This document shows, piece after piece, positions 50,761 through 60,309 of a stretch of DNA of 64,000 nucleotides. Source of the stretch: CADEED01 sp039930985 (GTDB lineage Bacteria; Pseudomonadota; Gammaproteobacteria; Steroidobacterales; Steroidobacteraceae); NCBI GenBank assembly GCA_039930985.1, contig JBDTSV010000152.1, forward strand, positions 1-64,000, in the 5' to 3' direction. The position numbers were made by a program, and so were the translations under genes. Numbering within the stretch: position 1 is the stretch's first letter; every line of letters begins with the position of its first letter. Below the pieces are notes generated by a model. That model worked only from the letters and a program-made list of their open reading frames with translations. It was not told the DNA's origin and did no database searches.

Positions 50761-52788
50761 ATGAAAACCGTCACCCTCAGCGCCCTCGCGGTCGCTCTGC
50801 TGCTTCCCGTCATTTGCGCCGCGCAGACGCCCACCGCCGCTGAAGCCATCGCCGGCACGCCGGTCATCCCGCGCAGCGCATTGTTCGGCAATCCCGAGAA
50901 GGCGCAGGCGCGCATATCGCCCGACGGCAAGTACATTTCGTTCATCGCGCCGAAGGACGGCGTGCTCAACGTCTGGGTGGGCCCGCGCGGCGATCCGTCC
51001 GCCGCGAAGCCGTTGACCAACGACACCAAGCGTGGCATCCGCCAGCACTTCTGGGCGTTCGACAACCGGCATGTGCTCTTCATCCAGGATGAAGGCGGCG
51101 ACGAGAACTGGCATCTGTTCGCCGCCGACGTGGTGTCCGGCACCACCAGGGACCTCACTCCTTACAAGGGCATCGCGGCGCGCGTCGCCAGCCTGTCGTG
51201 GAAGAAGCCCGGCGTCGTGGCCGTGTCCATCAATGACCGCGCGCCGGAATGGCACGACCTGTGGGAAGTCAATCTAACTACAGCGAAGCGCGTGCTGATC
51301 GAACAGAACGTGCAGGAGTTCACCGCCTATGACCTGGACCTCGATCTCAAGCCGAAACTCGCGCTGAAGAGCGGCGTCGATGGCAGCGAAATTTTCCGCA
51401 AGTCCGGCGGAAAATGGGTAAGCCTGCTCAAGTACGGCCAGGAAGATTCCCTGACCACCGGCACCATCGGCATCGAAGGTTCTGGCGCCACCGCGCTCAT
51501 GCACTCATCGGTCGGCCGTGACAAATCCGCGCTGGTTCGCGTGAATCTCGCCACCGGCAAGATCACGGTGTTGGGCGCCAGCGAACAAGCCGACATCGAA
51601 ACCGTGTGGATCGACCCGCGCATGAAAACGCCGCAGGCATACACGGTGAACTATCTCAAGCCCGAGATCACCGTGCTGACGCCGTCCGTCCAGAAGGACA
51701 TGGACCTGCTGTCGAAGGAGTTGGGCGACGGCTTTGCGATCACCAACCGTTCGCTCGATGACAACTACTGGACCGTGGCCGCGGACGATGCGCTGGCGCC
51801 AGCCACAAGCTACCTCTACGACCGCAAGGCAGGCTCGATCACCAAACTCTTCGATCAGCGCCCGGCGCTGACCAAGGCGCCGTTGGTGCCCCTGCAGTCG
51901 CTCGAGCTCAAGGCGCGCGACGGCCTGACGCTGGTCTCCTATCTATCGCTGCCGCCCGGTTCTGATACCAACGGCGACGGCATTCCGGAATCACCGGTGC
52001 CGCTGGTGCTCAACGTGCACGGCGGTCCCTGGTCACGTGACGACTACGGCTTCAACAGCGAGCACCAGTGGCTGGCGAACCGCGGCTACGCCGTGCTTTC
52101 GGTGAACTATCGCGGCTCCACCGGTTTCGGCAAGACATTCACCAACGCCGGCAACAAGGAGTGGGCGGGCAAGATGCACGACGACCTGCTCGACGCCGTC
52201 GCCTGGGCGGTCAAGCAGAAGATCACCATGGCCGACAAGGTGGCCATCTACGGCGGCTCGTATGGCGGCTACGCCACGCTGGTCGGCCTCACGTTCACGC
52301 CCGACACCTTTGCCTGCGGCGTCGACGTCGTCGGCCCGAGCAATATCCAGACGCTGATGGCCACCATCCCGCCGTACTGGAAATCCTTCTTCGAGGACTT
52401 CGCCACGCGAGTCGGCGATCCGCGCACCGAGGAGGGCAGAAAATTGTTAGCCGAGCGCTCGCCGCTCACGCGCGTCTCTGCCATCAAGAAGCCGCTGCTG
52501 ATCGCGCAGGGTGCCAACGATTCGCGCGTCAAGCGGGCCGAGGCCGACCAGATCGTGAAGTCCATGAAGGACAAGAATTTGCCCGTGACCTACGTGTTGT
52601 ATCCGGATGAAGGCCACGGCTTTGCGCGGCCCGCGAATCGCACGTCGTTCTATGCCATCGCGGAAAGTTTCCTGTCGCAGTGCCTCGGCGGCCGCTACGA
52701 GCCGGTGGGCAACGACTTCAAGGGCGCGAGCCTCCAGGTGCTCGAAGGCGCCGACTACGTCCCCGGCCTCGCCGACGCCCTGAAATAA
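50761..52788 (+). CDS. Secreted S9 family prolyl-oligopeptidase-like peptidase
   Basis: 675 residues from ATG 50761, signal peptide to about residue 20. A beta-propeller (40-400) gates a C-terminal alpha/beta hydrolase with Ser in YGGSYGGYATL, Asp in QGANDSRV and His in DEGHGFARP. HGGPWSRDDYGFN is the oxyanion segment of S9C-type (dipeptidyl-/acylaminoacyl-peptidase) enzymes. Expected to be periplasmic. A repeat starts right after its TAA. Confidence 0.92.
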   Translation: MKTVTLSALAVALLLPVICAAQTPTAAEAIAGTPVIPRSALFGNPEKAQARISPDGKYISFIAPKDGVLNVWVGPRGDPSAAKPLTNDTKRGIRQHFWAFDNRHVLFIQDEGGDENWHLFAADVVSGTTRDLTPYKGIAARVASLSWKKPGVVAVSINDRAPEWHDLWEVNLTTAKRVLIEQNVQEFTAYDLDLDLKPKLALKSGVDGSEIFRKSGGKWVSLLKYGQEDSLTTGTIGIEGSGATALMHSSVGRDKSALVRVNLATGKITVLGASEQADIETVWIDPRMKTPQAYTVNYLKPEITVLTPSVQKDMDLLSKELGDGFAITNRSLDDNYWTVAADDALAPATSYLYDRKAGSITKLFDQRPALTKAPLVPLQSLELKARDGLTLVSYLSLPPGSDTNGDGIPESPVPLVLNVHGGPWSRDDYGFNSEHQWLANRGYAVLSVNYRGSTGFGKTFTNAGNKEWAGKMHDDLLDAVAWAVKQKITMADKVAIYGGSYGGYATLVGLTFTPDTFACGVDVVGPSNIQTLMATIPPYWKSFFEDFATRVGDPRTEEGRKLLAERSPLTRVSAIKKPLLIAQGANDSRVKRAEADQIVKSMKDKNLPVTYVLYPDEGHGFARPANRTSFYAIAESFLSQCLGGRYEPVGNDFKGASLQVLEGADYVPGLADALK

Positions 52789-52828
52789 TGGGGACACTCC
52801 CCATTTCCTAGCAAAAGGGGCCGGACCT
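52789..52828 (+). repeat. GGGGACACTCC-family repeat
   Basis: Starts on the base after TAA 52786-52788 with TGGGGACACTCCCCATTTCC, then TAGCAAAAGGGGCCGGACCT. It runs into a terminator hairpin. Confidence 0.82.
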
Positions 52829-52850
52829 GATCAATCCGGCTCTTTTTATT
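52820..52850 (+). terminator. Rho-independent terminator built on repeat end
   Basis: Stem GCCGGA (52820-52825) and TCCGGC (52835-52840) with a 9-base loop, followed by TCTTTTTATT. The left arm is part of the repeat, so repeat and terminator are merged behind the S9 peptidase gene. Confidence 0.65.
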
Positions 52851-52972
52851 TGAAGAGCCTGCTTTCGACTTCCTTGAGTCGATCGCAAGGATCGGCGCCG
52901 GTCGGTAGCCAGATGTCCGGGCCGGTAGTACTTTCACGTATAGAACAAGAAGAAGAACCTGGAGAGATCCCC

Positions 52973-53677
52973 ATGGCTGCCGTAGTCCGCAATCGCTTCT
53001 ATCCCACGATCGCAGTCGCGCTCGCGATGTTCACCGTCATCGGTTTCGCACGCACCTACTACCTGCGCTACTGGTTTGACGTGCCGCCCATCACGGTGCT
53101 GCTGCATGTGCACAGCATTGCGTTCACCGCCTGGCTCGTGTTGTTCGTGATCCAGACGCGCCTGATCGCCAAGGAGAACTACCGCACGCACATGCAGCTC
53201 GGCATCGCCGGCATCTTCATTGCCGCGCTCGTCGTGGTCTTTGGTTTCGCCACCGCCATCGTGTCAGCAGGTGCGCTGCGTCCGCGGCCCATGGGCATGA
53301 ATTCCCAGCAGTTCGTGTTGATCCCACTGGTGGCCATCACCGGCTTCGCCATCCTGGTCAGCGCCGCGCTCATCCTGCGCAAGCGCGCCCAACTGCACAA
53401 ACGGCTGATGACGCTCGCGACGATCTCTGTGCTCGGACCTCCCGCCGCGCGATTGGTCTTCGCGACGCACAGCGACAAATACTTCGGCCCGGTACTGTTT
53501 GGCGTAACCGCGGCCTTCCTCGCCTGGTGCCTGGTGAGCGACTGGCGGAAGTACCGCATCGTGCATCCTGTCTACTCGATTGGCGGCGCCATCCTGCTGA
53601 TCAGCCTGCCGGTGCGATTCCTGATCGCGCAGACGCCGGCGTGGGAGAGCGTAGGCCAGTGGCTCGCCAACCTGTAA
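52973..53677 (+). CDS. Multi-pass membrane protein, unknown function
   Basis: 234 residues from ATG 52973 (GGAGAG six bases upstream). Six or seven hydrophobic segments; a conserved-looking His pair in LLHVHSIAFTAW and further Arg/His (YRTHMQLG, QLHKRLMTL) inside the membrane suggest a heme- or quinone-binding cytochrome-b-like bundle, but this is only inference. A repeat starts right after its TAA. Confidence 0.7.
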   Translation: MAAVVRNRFYPTIAVALAMFTVIGFARTYYLRYWFDVPPITVLLHVHSIAFTAWLVLFVIQTRLIAKENYRTHMQLGIAGIFIAALVVVFGFATAIVSAGALRPRPMGMNSQQFVLIPLVAITGFAILVSAALILRKRAQLHKRLMTLATISVLGPPAARLVFATHSDKYFGPVLFGVTAAFLAWCLVSDWRKYRIVHPVYSIGGAILLISLPVRFLIAQTPAWESVGQWLANL

Positions 53678-53717
53678 TGGGGACACTCCCCATTTCCTAG
53701 CAAAAGGGGCCGGACCT
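53678..53717 (+). repeat. GGGGACACTCC-family repeat
   Basis: Starts on the base after TAA 53675-53677 with TGGGGACACTCCCCATTTCC, then TAGCAAAAGGGGCCGGACCT; identical over 40 bases to the copy at 52789. The following TCCGG could pair with CCGGA of the repeat, but no T-run follows. Confidence 0.82.
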
Positions 53718-53833
53718 CACCCGCGCTCCGGAACAAAATCACCAAATTACGAGAAGGCCACATCCGGGATATTGCGGTTGGCCATTCAGCCCGCGTATTT
53801 TTGCCGCCGGTCAAGGAGGAACCCGGAGGCTTC

Positions 53834-54469
53834 GTGAAGATCCTAACTAAACAGTTCGCGGCCATCATGCCGCTAGGCAAGCCGGAACTCTGGCTCCCGG
53901 CGCTCACCGCCGCCATGAAGCGCTTCGAGATTCGCACCCGCGCGCGCGCCGCCGCGTTCCTCGCGCAGATTGCGCACGAGTCCGGTCAGTGCCGCTTCAT
54001 CGAGGAGCGCCTCAGCTACTCCGCTGGAGCGCTCATGCGCACCTGGCCCAAGCGCTTCCCCACGCTCGAAATTGCGCTGCAGTACGAACGCAATCCCGAG
54101 AAGCTGGCCAACTTCGTGTATGCCAATCGCATGGGCAACGGCACGCCGGAGTCCCGCGACGGATTCCGTTTCCGTGGCCGCGGCCTCATCCAGATGACCG
54201 GCCGCAGCAACTACACCGCGGTGAGCGACGCGCTGAAAGTCGACTTCGCCAGCACACCAGACCTCATGCTCGAGCCGCGGCACGCGTCCATGTCGGCCGC
54301 CTGGTTCTGGCGGACCCGCGGCCTCAACGAATTGGCCGACGACCGATCCGACGACGATGACAGCGAGGATTTTCGCCAGATCACGCGCGTCATCAATGGG
54401 GGTTTGAACGGCTTGGCCGAGCGCCTCGACTTCTGGGCGGCCGCGCGCAGGGCGTTCGGCATCAGTTAG
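53834..54469 (+). CDS. GH19 chitinase/endolysin-like protein
   Basis: 211 residues from GTG 53834 (GGAGG at 53825-53829; a TTG at 53801 is the alternative). No signal peptide. GH19 core: FLAQIAHESGQCRFIEERLSY with the catalytic Glu, then DGFRFRGRGLIQMTGRSNY and ITRVINGGLNG. The fold cuts chitin or peptidoglycan. It resembles phage-type endolysins, yet no other phage gene is nearby. Confidence 0.88.
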   Translation: MKILTKQFAAIMPLGKPELWLPALTAAMKRFEIRTRARAAAFLAQIAHESGQCRFIEERLSYSAGALMRTWPKRFPTLEIALQYERNPEKLANFVYANRMGNGTPESRDGFRFRGRGLIQMTGRSNYTAVSDALKVDFASTPDLMLEPRHASMSAAWFWRTRGLNELADDRSDDDDSEDFRQITRVINGGLNGLAERLDFWAAARRAFGIS

Positions 54470-54748
54470 GGCGCCGTCGCGCCGACGGCCAACGCTCCCT
54501 TCGCTGTTTTACAGCCTCGGAAGCCGTCTTTTTTGACTTCCACCGATTCCTCCCTAAACTCCCGCCCATCCAGCCTCTGGCAGTAGGCGACGTCTTATGA
54601 CATCGCCCAACCTCGAGGTCCCCTGCTAGACCCAGGAAGTGGAGTTGGCCGGCGTAAGTTCCGGTGCGCAAGTCCCGCGGTGACACACTTATATATGTGT
54701 CGCCAGCTGCGGTGACGGCCGACTTCGCATTCCATCCGTGGAGTTCCG
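54470..54748 (+). other. 279-base gap with several hairpins before ygiQ
   Basis: Inverted repeats: GCCGTCG/CGACGGC with triloop (54473-54489, terminator-like behind the GH19 gene); GGAAG/CTTCC around a T6 run (54519-54541); GGCGA and GTC / GAC and TCGCC with TTAT loop (54586-54607); GGTGACACA/TGTGTCGCC (54679-54704, one G-T pair). No open frame with coding character. It does not match any riboswitch core I know. Confidence 0.45.
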
Positions 54749-56914
54749 ATGTCCGCCGTGCTTCCCAAAGAACTCAATACCTACCGCAAGCACTGGGCCG
54801 CCCGCTTTGGCACCGCGCCATTCCTGCCCATGTCACGCGCCGAGATGGACGAGCTCGGCTGGGATTCCTGCGACATCATCATCGTCACCGGCGATGCGTA
54901 TGTGGATCATCCCAGTTTCGGCATGGCCATCATGGGGCGGTTGTTAGAGGCGCAGGGCTTTCGCGTCGGCATCATTGCGCAGCCGGACTGGCAAAGCGCC
55001 GAGCCCTTCAAGCAGTTAGGCAAGCCGAATCTCTTCTTCGGCATCACCGCCGGGAACATGGACTCGATGGTGAACCGCTACACCTCGGACAAGCGCATCC
55101 GTAGCGATGACGCCTACACGCCTGGCGGCATGGGTGGCAAGCGGCCGGACCGCAGCGTCGTCGTGTATGCGCAGCGCGCGCGCGAAGCGTTCAAGGATGT
55201 ACCCATCGTCATCGGCGGCATCGAAGCCTCGCTGCGCCGCATCGCGCACTTCGACTACTGGAGCGAGAAAGTTCGCCGCAGCGTGTTGCTGGACGCCAAA
55301 GCCGACCTGCTCGTGTTCGGCAACGCCGAGCGGCAGATCTGCGAGATCGCGCACCGGCTCGCCGCGGGCGAGACCATCGCCGAGATCAACGACCTGCGCG
55401 GCACCGCGTTCGTGCGCAAGTCGCATGACTTCATCGAAATCGATTCCACTCATATAGATGCGCCGGGGCGGCTCAATCCGCCCATCGATCCGTATGCGAT
55501 GGAGCCGGAGATCCGCAAGGCCAACGAAGAAGCCGCGGCCGTCGAGGCCGGCGAGGCGCCGCCGAAGGCGCCAGAGGTCGTCGTCAAGTTCGCGCGGCGC
55601 GTGAAGAGTGAAGACCGCGAGCGCAGCGTCATCCGCATGCCGTCGTTCGAAGCCGTGACCCAGGATCCGGTTCTGTACGCGCACGCCTCCCGCATCCTGC
55701 ATCTCGAAGCCAACCCCGGCAACGCGCGCGCACTCGTGCAACGCCATGGCGATCTCGACGTGTGGTTGAACCCGCCGCCGGTGCCGCTAACTACCAAGGA
55801 CATGGACTTCGTGTACGAGCTGCCGTACGCGCGCAAGCCGCATCCGAGCTACGGCAACGCCGAAATCCCGGCGTACAAGATGATCAAGTTCTCCATCGCC
55901 ATCCAGCGCGGGTGTTTCGGCGGCTGCACGTTCTGCAGCATCACCGAGCACGAAGGGCGGATCATCCAGAATCGCAGCGAAGGTTCCGTGCTGCGCGAGA
56001 TCGAAAAGATCCGCGACGAAGTCCCGGGCTTTACCGGAGTCATCAGCGATCTTGGCGGCCCCACCGCCAACATGTATCGCATCGCCTGCAAATCGAAAGA
56101 GATCGAGAGCGCCTGCCGCAAGCCAAGCTGCGTGTACCCCGGCATCTGCCCGAACCTCAACACCGACCATGGCGCGTTGATCAATCTGTATCGCAAGGCG
56201 CGCGCGCTGCCGGGCGTGAAGAAAATCCTGATCGCGAGCGGTGTGCGCTATGACCTCGCCATCGAGTCGCCGGCATACGTGAAGGAGTTGGCCCAGCATC
56301 ACGTGGGCGGCTATCTCAAGATCGCACCCGAGGCCATAGGCGTTGGGCCGCTATCCAAGATGATGAAGCCCGGCGTCGGCAGCTACTACAAGTTCAAAGA
56401 GCTGTTCGACAAGTTCAGCAAGGAAGCCGGCAAGGAGCAGTACCTCATCCCGTATTTCATCGCCGCGCATCCGGGCACCACCGACAAGGACATGCTCGAG
56501 CTCGCGTTATGGCTCAAGGGAAACGGCCTCCGCGCCGACCAGGTGCAGGCGTTCCTGCCGGGCCCGATGGCAACCGCGACCGCGATGTACCACACGTTGA
56601 AGAATCCCCTGAAGCGCGTCACGCGCGACAGCGAAGAGGTGAGGGTTCCGAAGGGCATCAAAGTGCGCCGCCTGCACAAGGCGTTCTTGCGCTATCACGA
56701 CCCGAACAATTGGCCGACCTTGCGCGAAGCGCTGCGACAGATGGGGCGGGCGGATCTGATCGGCAACGGCAAGCAGCAGTTAGTCCCGGGGTATCAGCCG
56801 GCGGGTACCGGCGATGCAGCGGAGGGGAAGAGGGGCGCTGGCGCCCACAGGCCGTTCAAGACTCAGCACACGGGGTTGCCGAGGGTCCCGGGCGTCCCGC
56901 GGAAGCGGCGTTGA
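54749..56914 (+). CDS. ygiQ: YgiQ family radical SAM protein
   Basis: 721 residues. Radical SAM cluster motif CFGGCTFC (in IQRGCFGGCTFCSITEHEG) around residue 386. The N-terminal VTGDAYVDHPSFGMAIMGRLLE is a B12-binding-like Rossmann segment of the UPF0313 family. YgiQ_N and a C-terminal DUF3362 are both covered by the length. The reaction is not established. ATG 54749 has GGAG about seven bases upstream; a second frame starting at 54738 is spurious. Confidence 0.93.
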   Translation: MSAVLPKELNTYRKHWAARFGTAPFLPMSRAEMDELGWDSCDIIIVTGDAYVDHPSFGMAIMGRLLEAQGFRVGIIAQPDWQSAEPFKQLGKPNLFFGITAGNMDSMVNRYTSDKRIRSDDAYTPGGMGGKRPDRSVVVYAQRAREAFKDVPIVIGGIEASLRRIAHFDYWSEKVRRSVLLDAKADLLVFGNAERQICEIAHRLAAGETIAEINDLRGTAFVRKSHDFIEIDSTHIDAPGRLNPPIDPYAMEPEIRKANEEAAAVEAGEAPPKAPEVVVKFARRVKSEDRERSVIRMPSFEAVTQDPVLYAHASRILHLEANPGNARALVQRHGDLDVWLNPPPVPLTTKDMDFVYELPYARKPHPSYGNAEIPAYKMIKFSIAIQRGCFGGCTFCSITEHEGRIIQNRSEGSVLREIEKIRDEVPGFTGVISDLGGPTANMYRIACKSKEIESACRKPSCVYPGICPNLNTDHGALINLYRKARALPGVKKILIASGVRYDLAIESPAYVKELAQHHVGGYLKIAPEAIGVGPLSKMMKPGVGSYYKFKELFDKFSKEAGKEQYLIPYFIAAHPGTTDKDMLELALWLKGNGLRADQVQAFLPGPMATATAMYHTLKNPLKRVTRDSEEVRVPKGIKVRRLHKAFLRYHDPNNWPTLREALRQMGRADLIGNGKQQLVPGYQPAGTGDAAEGKRGAGAHRPFKTQHTGLPRVPGVPRKRR

Positions 56915-56954
56915 TCTGGCATGAAACCTGATACCCGGTAGCATCTCGCCCCTC

Positions 56955-59900
56955 ATGCGTCTAACTATCCCGACCACCGTGGCGGTGGCCAGCTTGTTCG
57001 CGGGCCTCGCAGGCTGCTCTCGCGAGCCGCACGCCGCCGGCGAGTCCGTCCTCCTCAATGAGCGTCTCTCGCTCGTGCGCGGCGAATCGCTCGATACCGT
57101 CACCCGCGCCGTGATCGCACCCGCTGACGGCACCTGCGTCGCGATCGTCGAAGAGGACGACGGGGACGTGGTCCTCGAGTTGCAATCTGCCGCGGAGGGC
57201 GCCGCGCCGGCAAAGGTGGAAGTCGATTCGGGCTTCTACGGCGAGGGCGTTGAAGTCGCCGCCGTTCCCGTCGCCAAAGGGAACAAGCTCTCGCTCTATC
57301 TATCGATGCCGCCGGAAATGCCCGCGCCCGCGCAGGTGCGCACCCGCATCCAGTGCTACGCGCGCGATTCGACGACGCCGGAAACTCTGGCGCGAGTCGC
57401 GGCCTACCGGGCGTGGAGCGAAGCCACATTGCGCGGCTCATCGGTCTCCGAAGAGTCCTCGAAGCATCGCGTCAAACTCATGAAGGTCGCGATCGCGCAG
57501 CTCGAATCGCCCGGCGGTGATGCGCGCATGGCCGCCTGGGCGCACCACATCAATGGAGTTCTGACTGCCGGCCCGCTGGGCGAAGTGGGTGACGGGATCG
57601 CCGAGTTTCGGCGGAGCGCGGCGGCTTTCGCCGCATTGAAAAATCCGGAGCCGCGCAATGCCGCCCGGGCCCGATTCAACGTCGCGGGTGCTTTGATCGA
57701 AGTGGTGAACGACGCCACGTCGAAGAATCCAACGCCCGCGGAAGCCAAGATCGAGTCGGAAAAGACCTTCACTGAGTTGGCCGCCGCCTCGTCGCCCTTG
57801 AGCGCGGTGGAAAAGGCGCGTGCCGTCAAGTTCCTCGGTGTGCTTTGCTTCCAGCTCGCGGACTACGCTTGTGCAACTCGCTACTTCGAAGCGGCTGCGG
57901 ACGCCTCTCACAAAGTCGGACACCGCTCCGATGAGCTGTCGACGCTGCACAACCTGGCCGTCACCGCAACCGATCTCGGCAACTACGCCACCGCGGCCCG
58001 CTACTTCGACCGTGTCCTTCCGCTCGTCAACAAGAAATACTCCCCGGAACGGTACCCCACCTACTATTTCAATGCCGGCATGGCGTATTCGTATTACGGC
58101 GACACGACCAAAGCCATCACCTGCCTGCTGATTGCACTGGAGGCGGCGCGTGAGCGCCAGTCGGCGCTGGACATGGGGCGCGTGATGTACGGGCTCGGCA
58201 TGGTGTACTGGCGGCGCGGTGATCTGCAGCAGGCGGGAACCTTCTTCACCGAGAGCCTGCGACAGCGGCGCATCACCAGCGATACCACCGCCCTGATCCT
58301 GAGTCTGGCGATCGCGGGGCGCTATGCGCGCTACGAAGGTCGCGTGGATGAGGCCCTGGCGATGCATCGCGAAGCGCTGGAGCGCTCTGCCACGCCCGAC
58401 AGGAAGCTGCTCTCGAAATATGAGGTGGCGCTCGACTACGCGGCCACGGAACACTTCGATCGCGCCATCGCGATCTCCCACGAGGCTCTGGCAGACGCGA
58501 AGGTCGCGCATCCGGTGCGGCGCGTACAGATGCAGCTGCTGCTCGCCGAGTACCTCATTTCGGCCAAGCCGAACGCGGCGTCGCTCGCCGAGGCCGATGA
58601 GCTCTCGGCCGGCGCGTTGAAGTTCGCGCTCGAGAAGTCGGACACGGTTCTCGAGGCGAGCGCACGTCACGTGCGGGCCAGGCTGCTCGCCGCGCGCGGA
58701 GACATTACGGCGGCGAGGCGCGAGTACGAGTCCGCGATCGCGGTCATCCTCGACTTTCGCGGCTCGACCGCCAGCCCTGAGCTGCAAGCGACCACGCTCG
58801 TATACGAGCAGGCGACGTTCCGCGAATACGTTGACCTGATGATGCGCGAGGCGGTAGCGCGCGCCGCGAATCGCTTCGCGCCGGCATCGCGTGCCGAGGA
58901 AGACGCATTGCGCGTTCTCGAGCTGGCGCGATCGAGCAGCGCGTCACCGGTGCGTGACGTGCTCCTGGATCCCGCGACGCAGACCCGCATCGATGCACTG
59001 CTGCAGCAGATGGCGGCGAAGCGCGTGCGCATCGCGGCTCTGAACGATCGCGCCACGCCGGGCGGCAAGACCACCGACCTGCTGCAGCTCGAAATGTCGC
59101 AGCTGCGTGCTGAGGTCGACAAGCTGCGCGGCGGCAGCGTCGCCGACACCCGGGCGACCAAACTACCTCAGAGCGTCAATCGTCCGTGGCCCGCCGTTGC
59201 GCCCGGCGTGACCCAGCTCTCCTACGCGTTGGGCAAGCGCAACGCCTATCTATGGGCGCGCGATGAGCATGGCTTGCGCGTGGCCGTCCTGGCGGCGACG
59301 CCCGCGCGCCTCGAGCAGTTGCTTGCGGCATTCGGCGCGGTCGACCAGGTTCATTCACCCGCCAGGCTCGAAGCCGCGCTCACCGAACTGTCGGCCAACC
59401 TGTTGCCGCCCGGAACCCTGGACAGCGCATCGAGCACCTTGGAGATCGTCGCCGAAGGCAGCCTGGGTACGCTGCCGTTCGCGGCGCTGCGCGAGCCCAG
59501 CAGCGGCAAGCGTGTCGTCGAGACTCACGCCGTGCGCATGGTGCCCTCGATGTTCGATGTGAGCGCGCCGGCCTCAACCAAGCGGCACGCGATGGCCTTC
59601 GTCGGTATCGCGGGCAACACCGGCGAACTGCGCTCCGCGGCGCAGGTGTTCCCCAGCCTGCCTGCCGCGCGGGTCGAGGCCCGCGCCATCGCCAGTCTGT
59701 TCGGCGCCGGCAACGATGCCGCCCACGTCAAACTACTCACCGCCACCGACGGTGACGCCGATACCATCAGGACACTCTGGGCCGGCGGCGCCGACGCCGT
59801 CCATTTTGCGACTCACGGATTGGCCAATCTGCGGTATCCGTCCGCCTCATTGCTGCTGCTGCCCAAGGGTGGCGGCGAGGAGGCCGCGTATCTCACGGCG

Positions 59901-60254
59901 GGGCAGGTGCAGGAATGGAACGGCGATGCCGACCTCGTGTTCCTGGCCGCGTGCGAGACCGCCGCGGGACCCGCGCGTTTCGCGGAGGGCATGTCCGGTC
60001 TGCCACGGTCGTTTCTCGGCGCTGGTGCGCGCGGCATCGTCGCGACGTTGTGGGCCGTCGAAGACGTTTACGAGAGCGAATTCTCCGTGGAGTTCTACCG
60101 ACGATTCATCGCCAGTCGGGATGCGGAAGCGTCGTTGGTAGAGACACAGCGCGCGTGGTTGACGCCGCGGGCCGGCGAGAGGGCCAGCGATCATCAGCAG
60201 CGCCTGACGACTGCGTGGGCGCATGTGCTTTATGCGAGGCCGAGGGGAAGGTAG
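56955..60254 (+). CDS. TPR-CHAT caspase-like lipoprotein
   Basis: 1099 residues. Signal peptide with lipobox LAGLAGC (lipid Cys at 21). TPR repeats fill about 270-620, a coiled coil lies near 690-730, and a CHAT domain at about 800-1095. Its catalytic dyad is visible: His at residue 954 in HFATHG and Cys at 1000 in AACETA, with LWAVED near the end. CHAT proteins are caspase/separase-type proteases, often used in defence or signalling; a lipoprotein form would place it in the periplasm, which is unusual for a defence role. Confidence 0.9.
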   Translation: MRLTIPTTVAVASLFAGLAGCSREPHAAGESVLLNERLSLVRGESLDTVTRAVIAPADGTCVAIVEEDDGDVVLELQSAAEGAAPAKVEVDSGFYGEGVEVAAVPVAKGNKLSLYLSMPPEMPAPAQVRTRIQCYARDSTTPETLARVAAYRAWSEATLRGSSVSEESSKHRVKLMKVAIAQLESPGGDARMAAWAHHINGVLTAGPLGEVGDGIAEFRRSAAAFAALKNPEPRNAARARFNVAGALIEVVNDATSKNPTPAEAKIESEKTFTELAAASSPLSAVEKARAVKFLGVLCFQLADYACATRYFEAAADASHKVGHRSDELSTLHNLAVTATDLGNYATAARYFDRVLPLVNKKYSPERYPTYYFNAGMAYSYYGDTTKAITCLLIALEAARERQSALDMGRVMYGLGMVYWRRGDLQQAGTFFTESLRQRRITSDTTALILSLAIAGRYARYEGRVDEALAMHREALERSATPDRKLLSKYEVALDYAATEHFDRAIAISHEALADAKVAHPVRRVQMQLLLAEYLISAKPNAASLAEADELSAGALKFALEKSDTVLEASARHVRARLLAARGDITAARREYESAIAVILDFRGSTASPELQATTLVYEQATFREYVDLMMREAVARAANRFAPASRAEEDALRVLELARSSSASPVRDVLLDPATQTRIDALLQQMAAKRVRIAALNDRATPGGKTTDLLQLEMSQLRAEVDKLRGGSVADTRATKLPQSVNRPWPAVAPGVTQLSYALGKRNAYLWARDEHGLRVAVLAATPARLEQLLAAFGAVDQVHSPARLEAALTELSANLLPPGTLDSASSTLEIVAEGSLGTLPFAALREPSSGKRVVETHAVRMVPSMFDVSAPASTKRHAMAFVGIAGNTGELRSAAQVFPSLPAARVEARAIASLFGAGNDAAHVKLLTATDGDADTIRTLWAGGADAVHFATHGLANLRYPSASLLLLPKGGGEEAAYLTAGQVQEWNGDADLVFLAACETAAGPARFAEGMSGLPRSFLGAGARGIVATLWAVEDVYESEFSVEFYRRFIASRDAEASLVETQRAWLTPRAGERASDHQQRLTTAWAHVLYARPRGR

Positions 60255-60309
60255 GGGCGGCGGCGGTGAACCTCGGGATTGCTCCGCAGTGCCGCGCCAA
60301 GTCTATCGG

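Noticed and set aside
53834..54469. Prophage remnant suggested by the endolysin-like gene
   Set aside because: No holin, integrase, structural gene or attachment-site repeat nearby.
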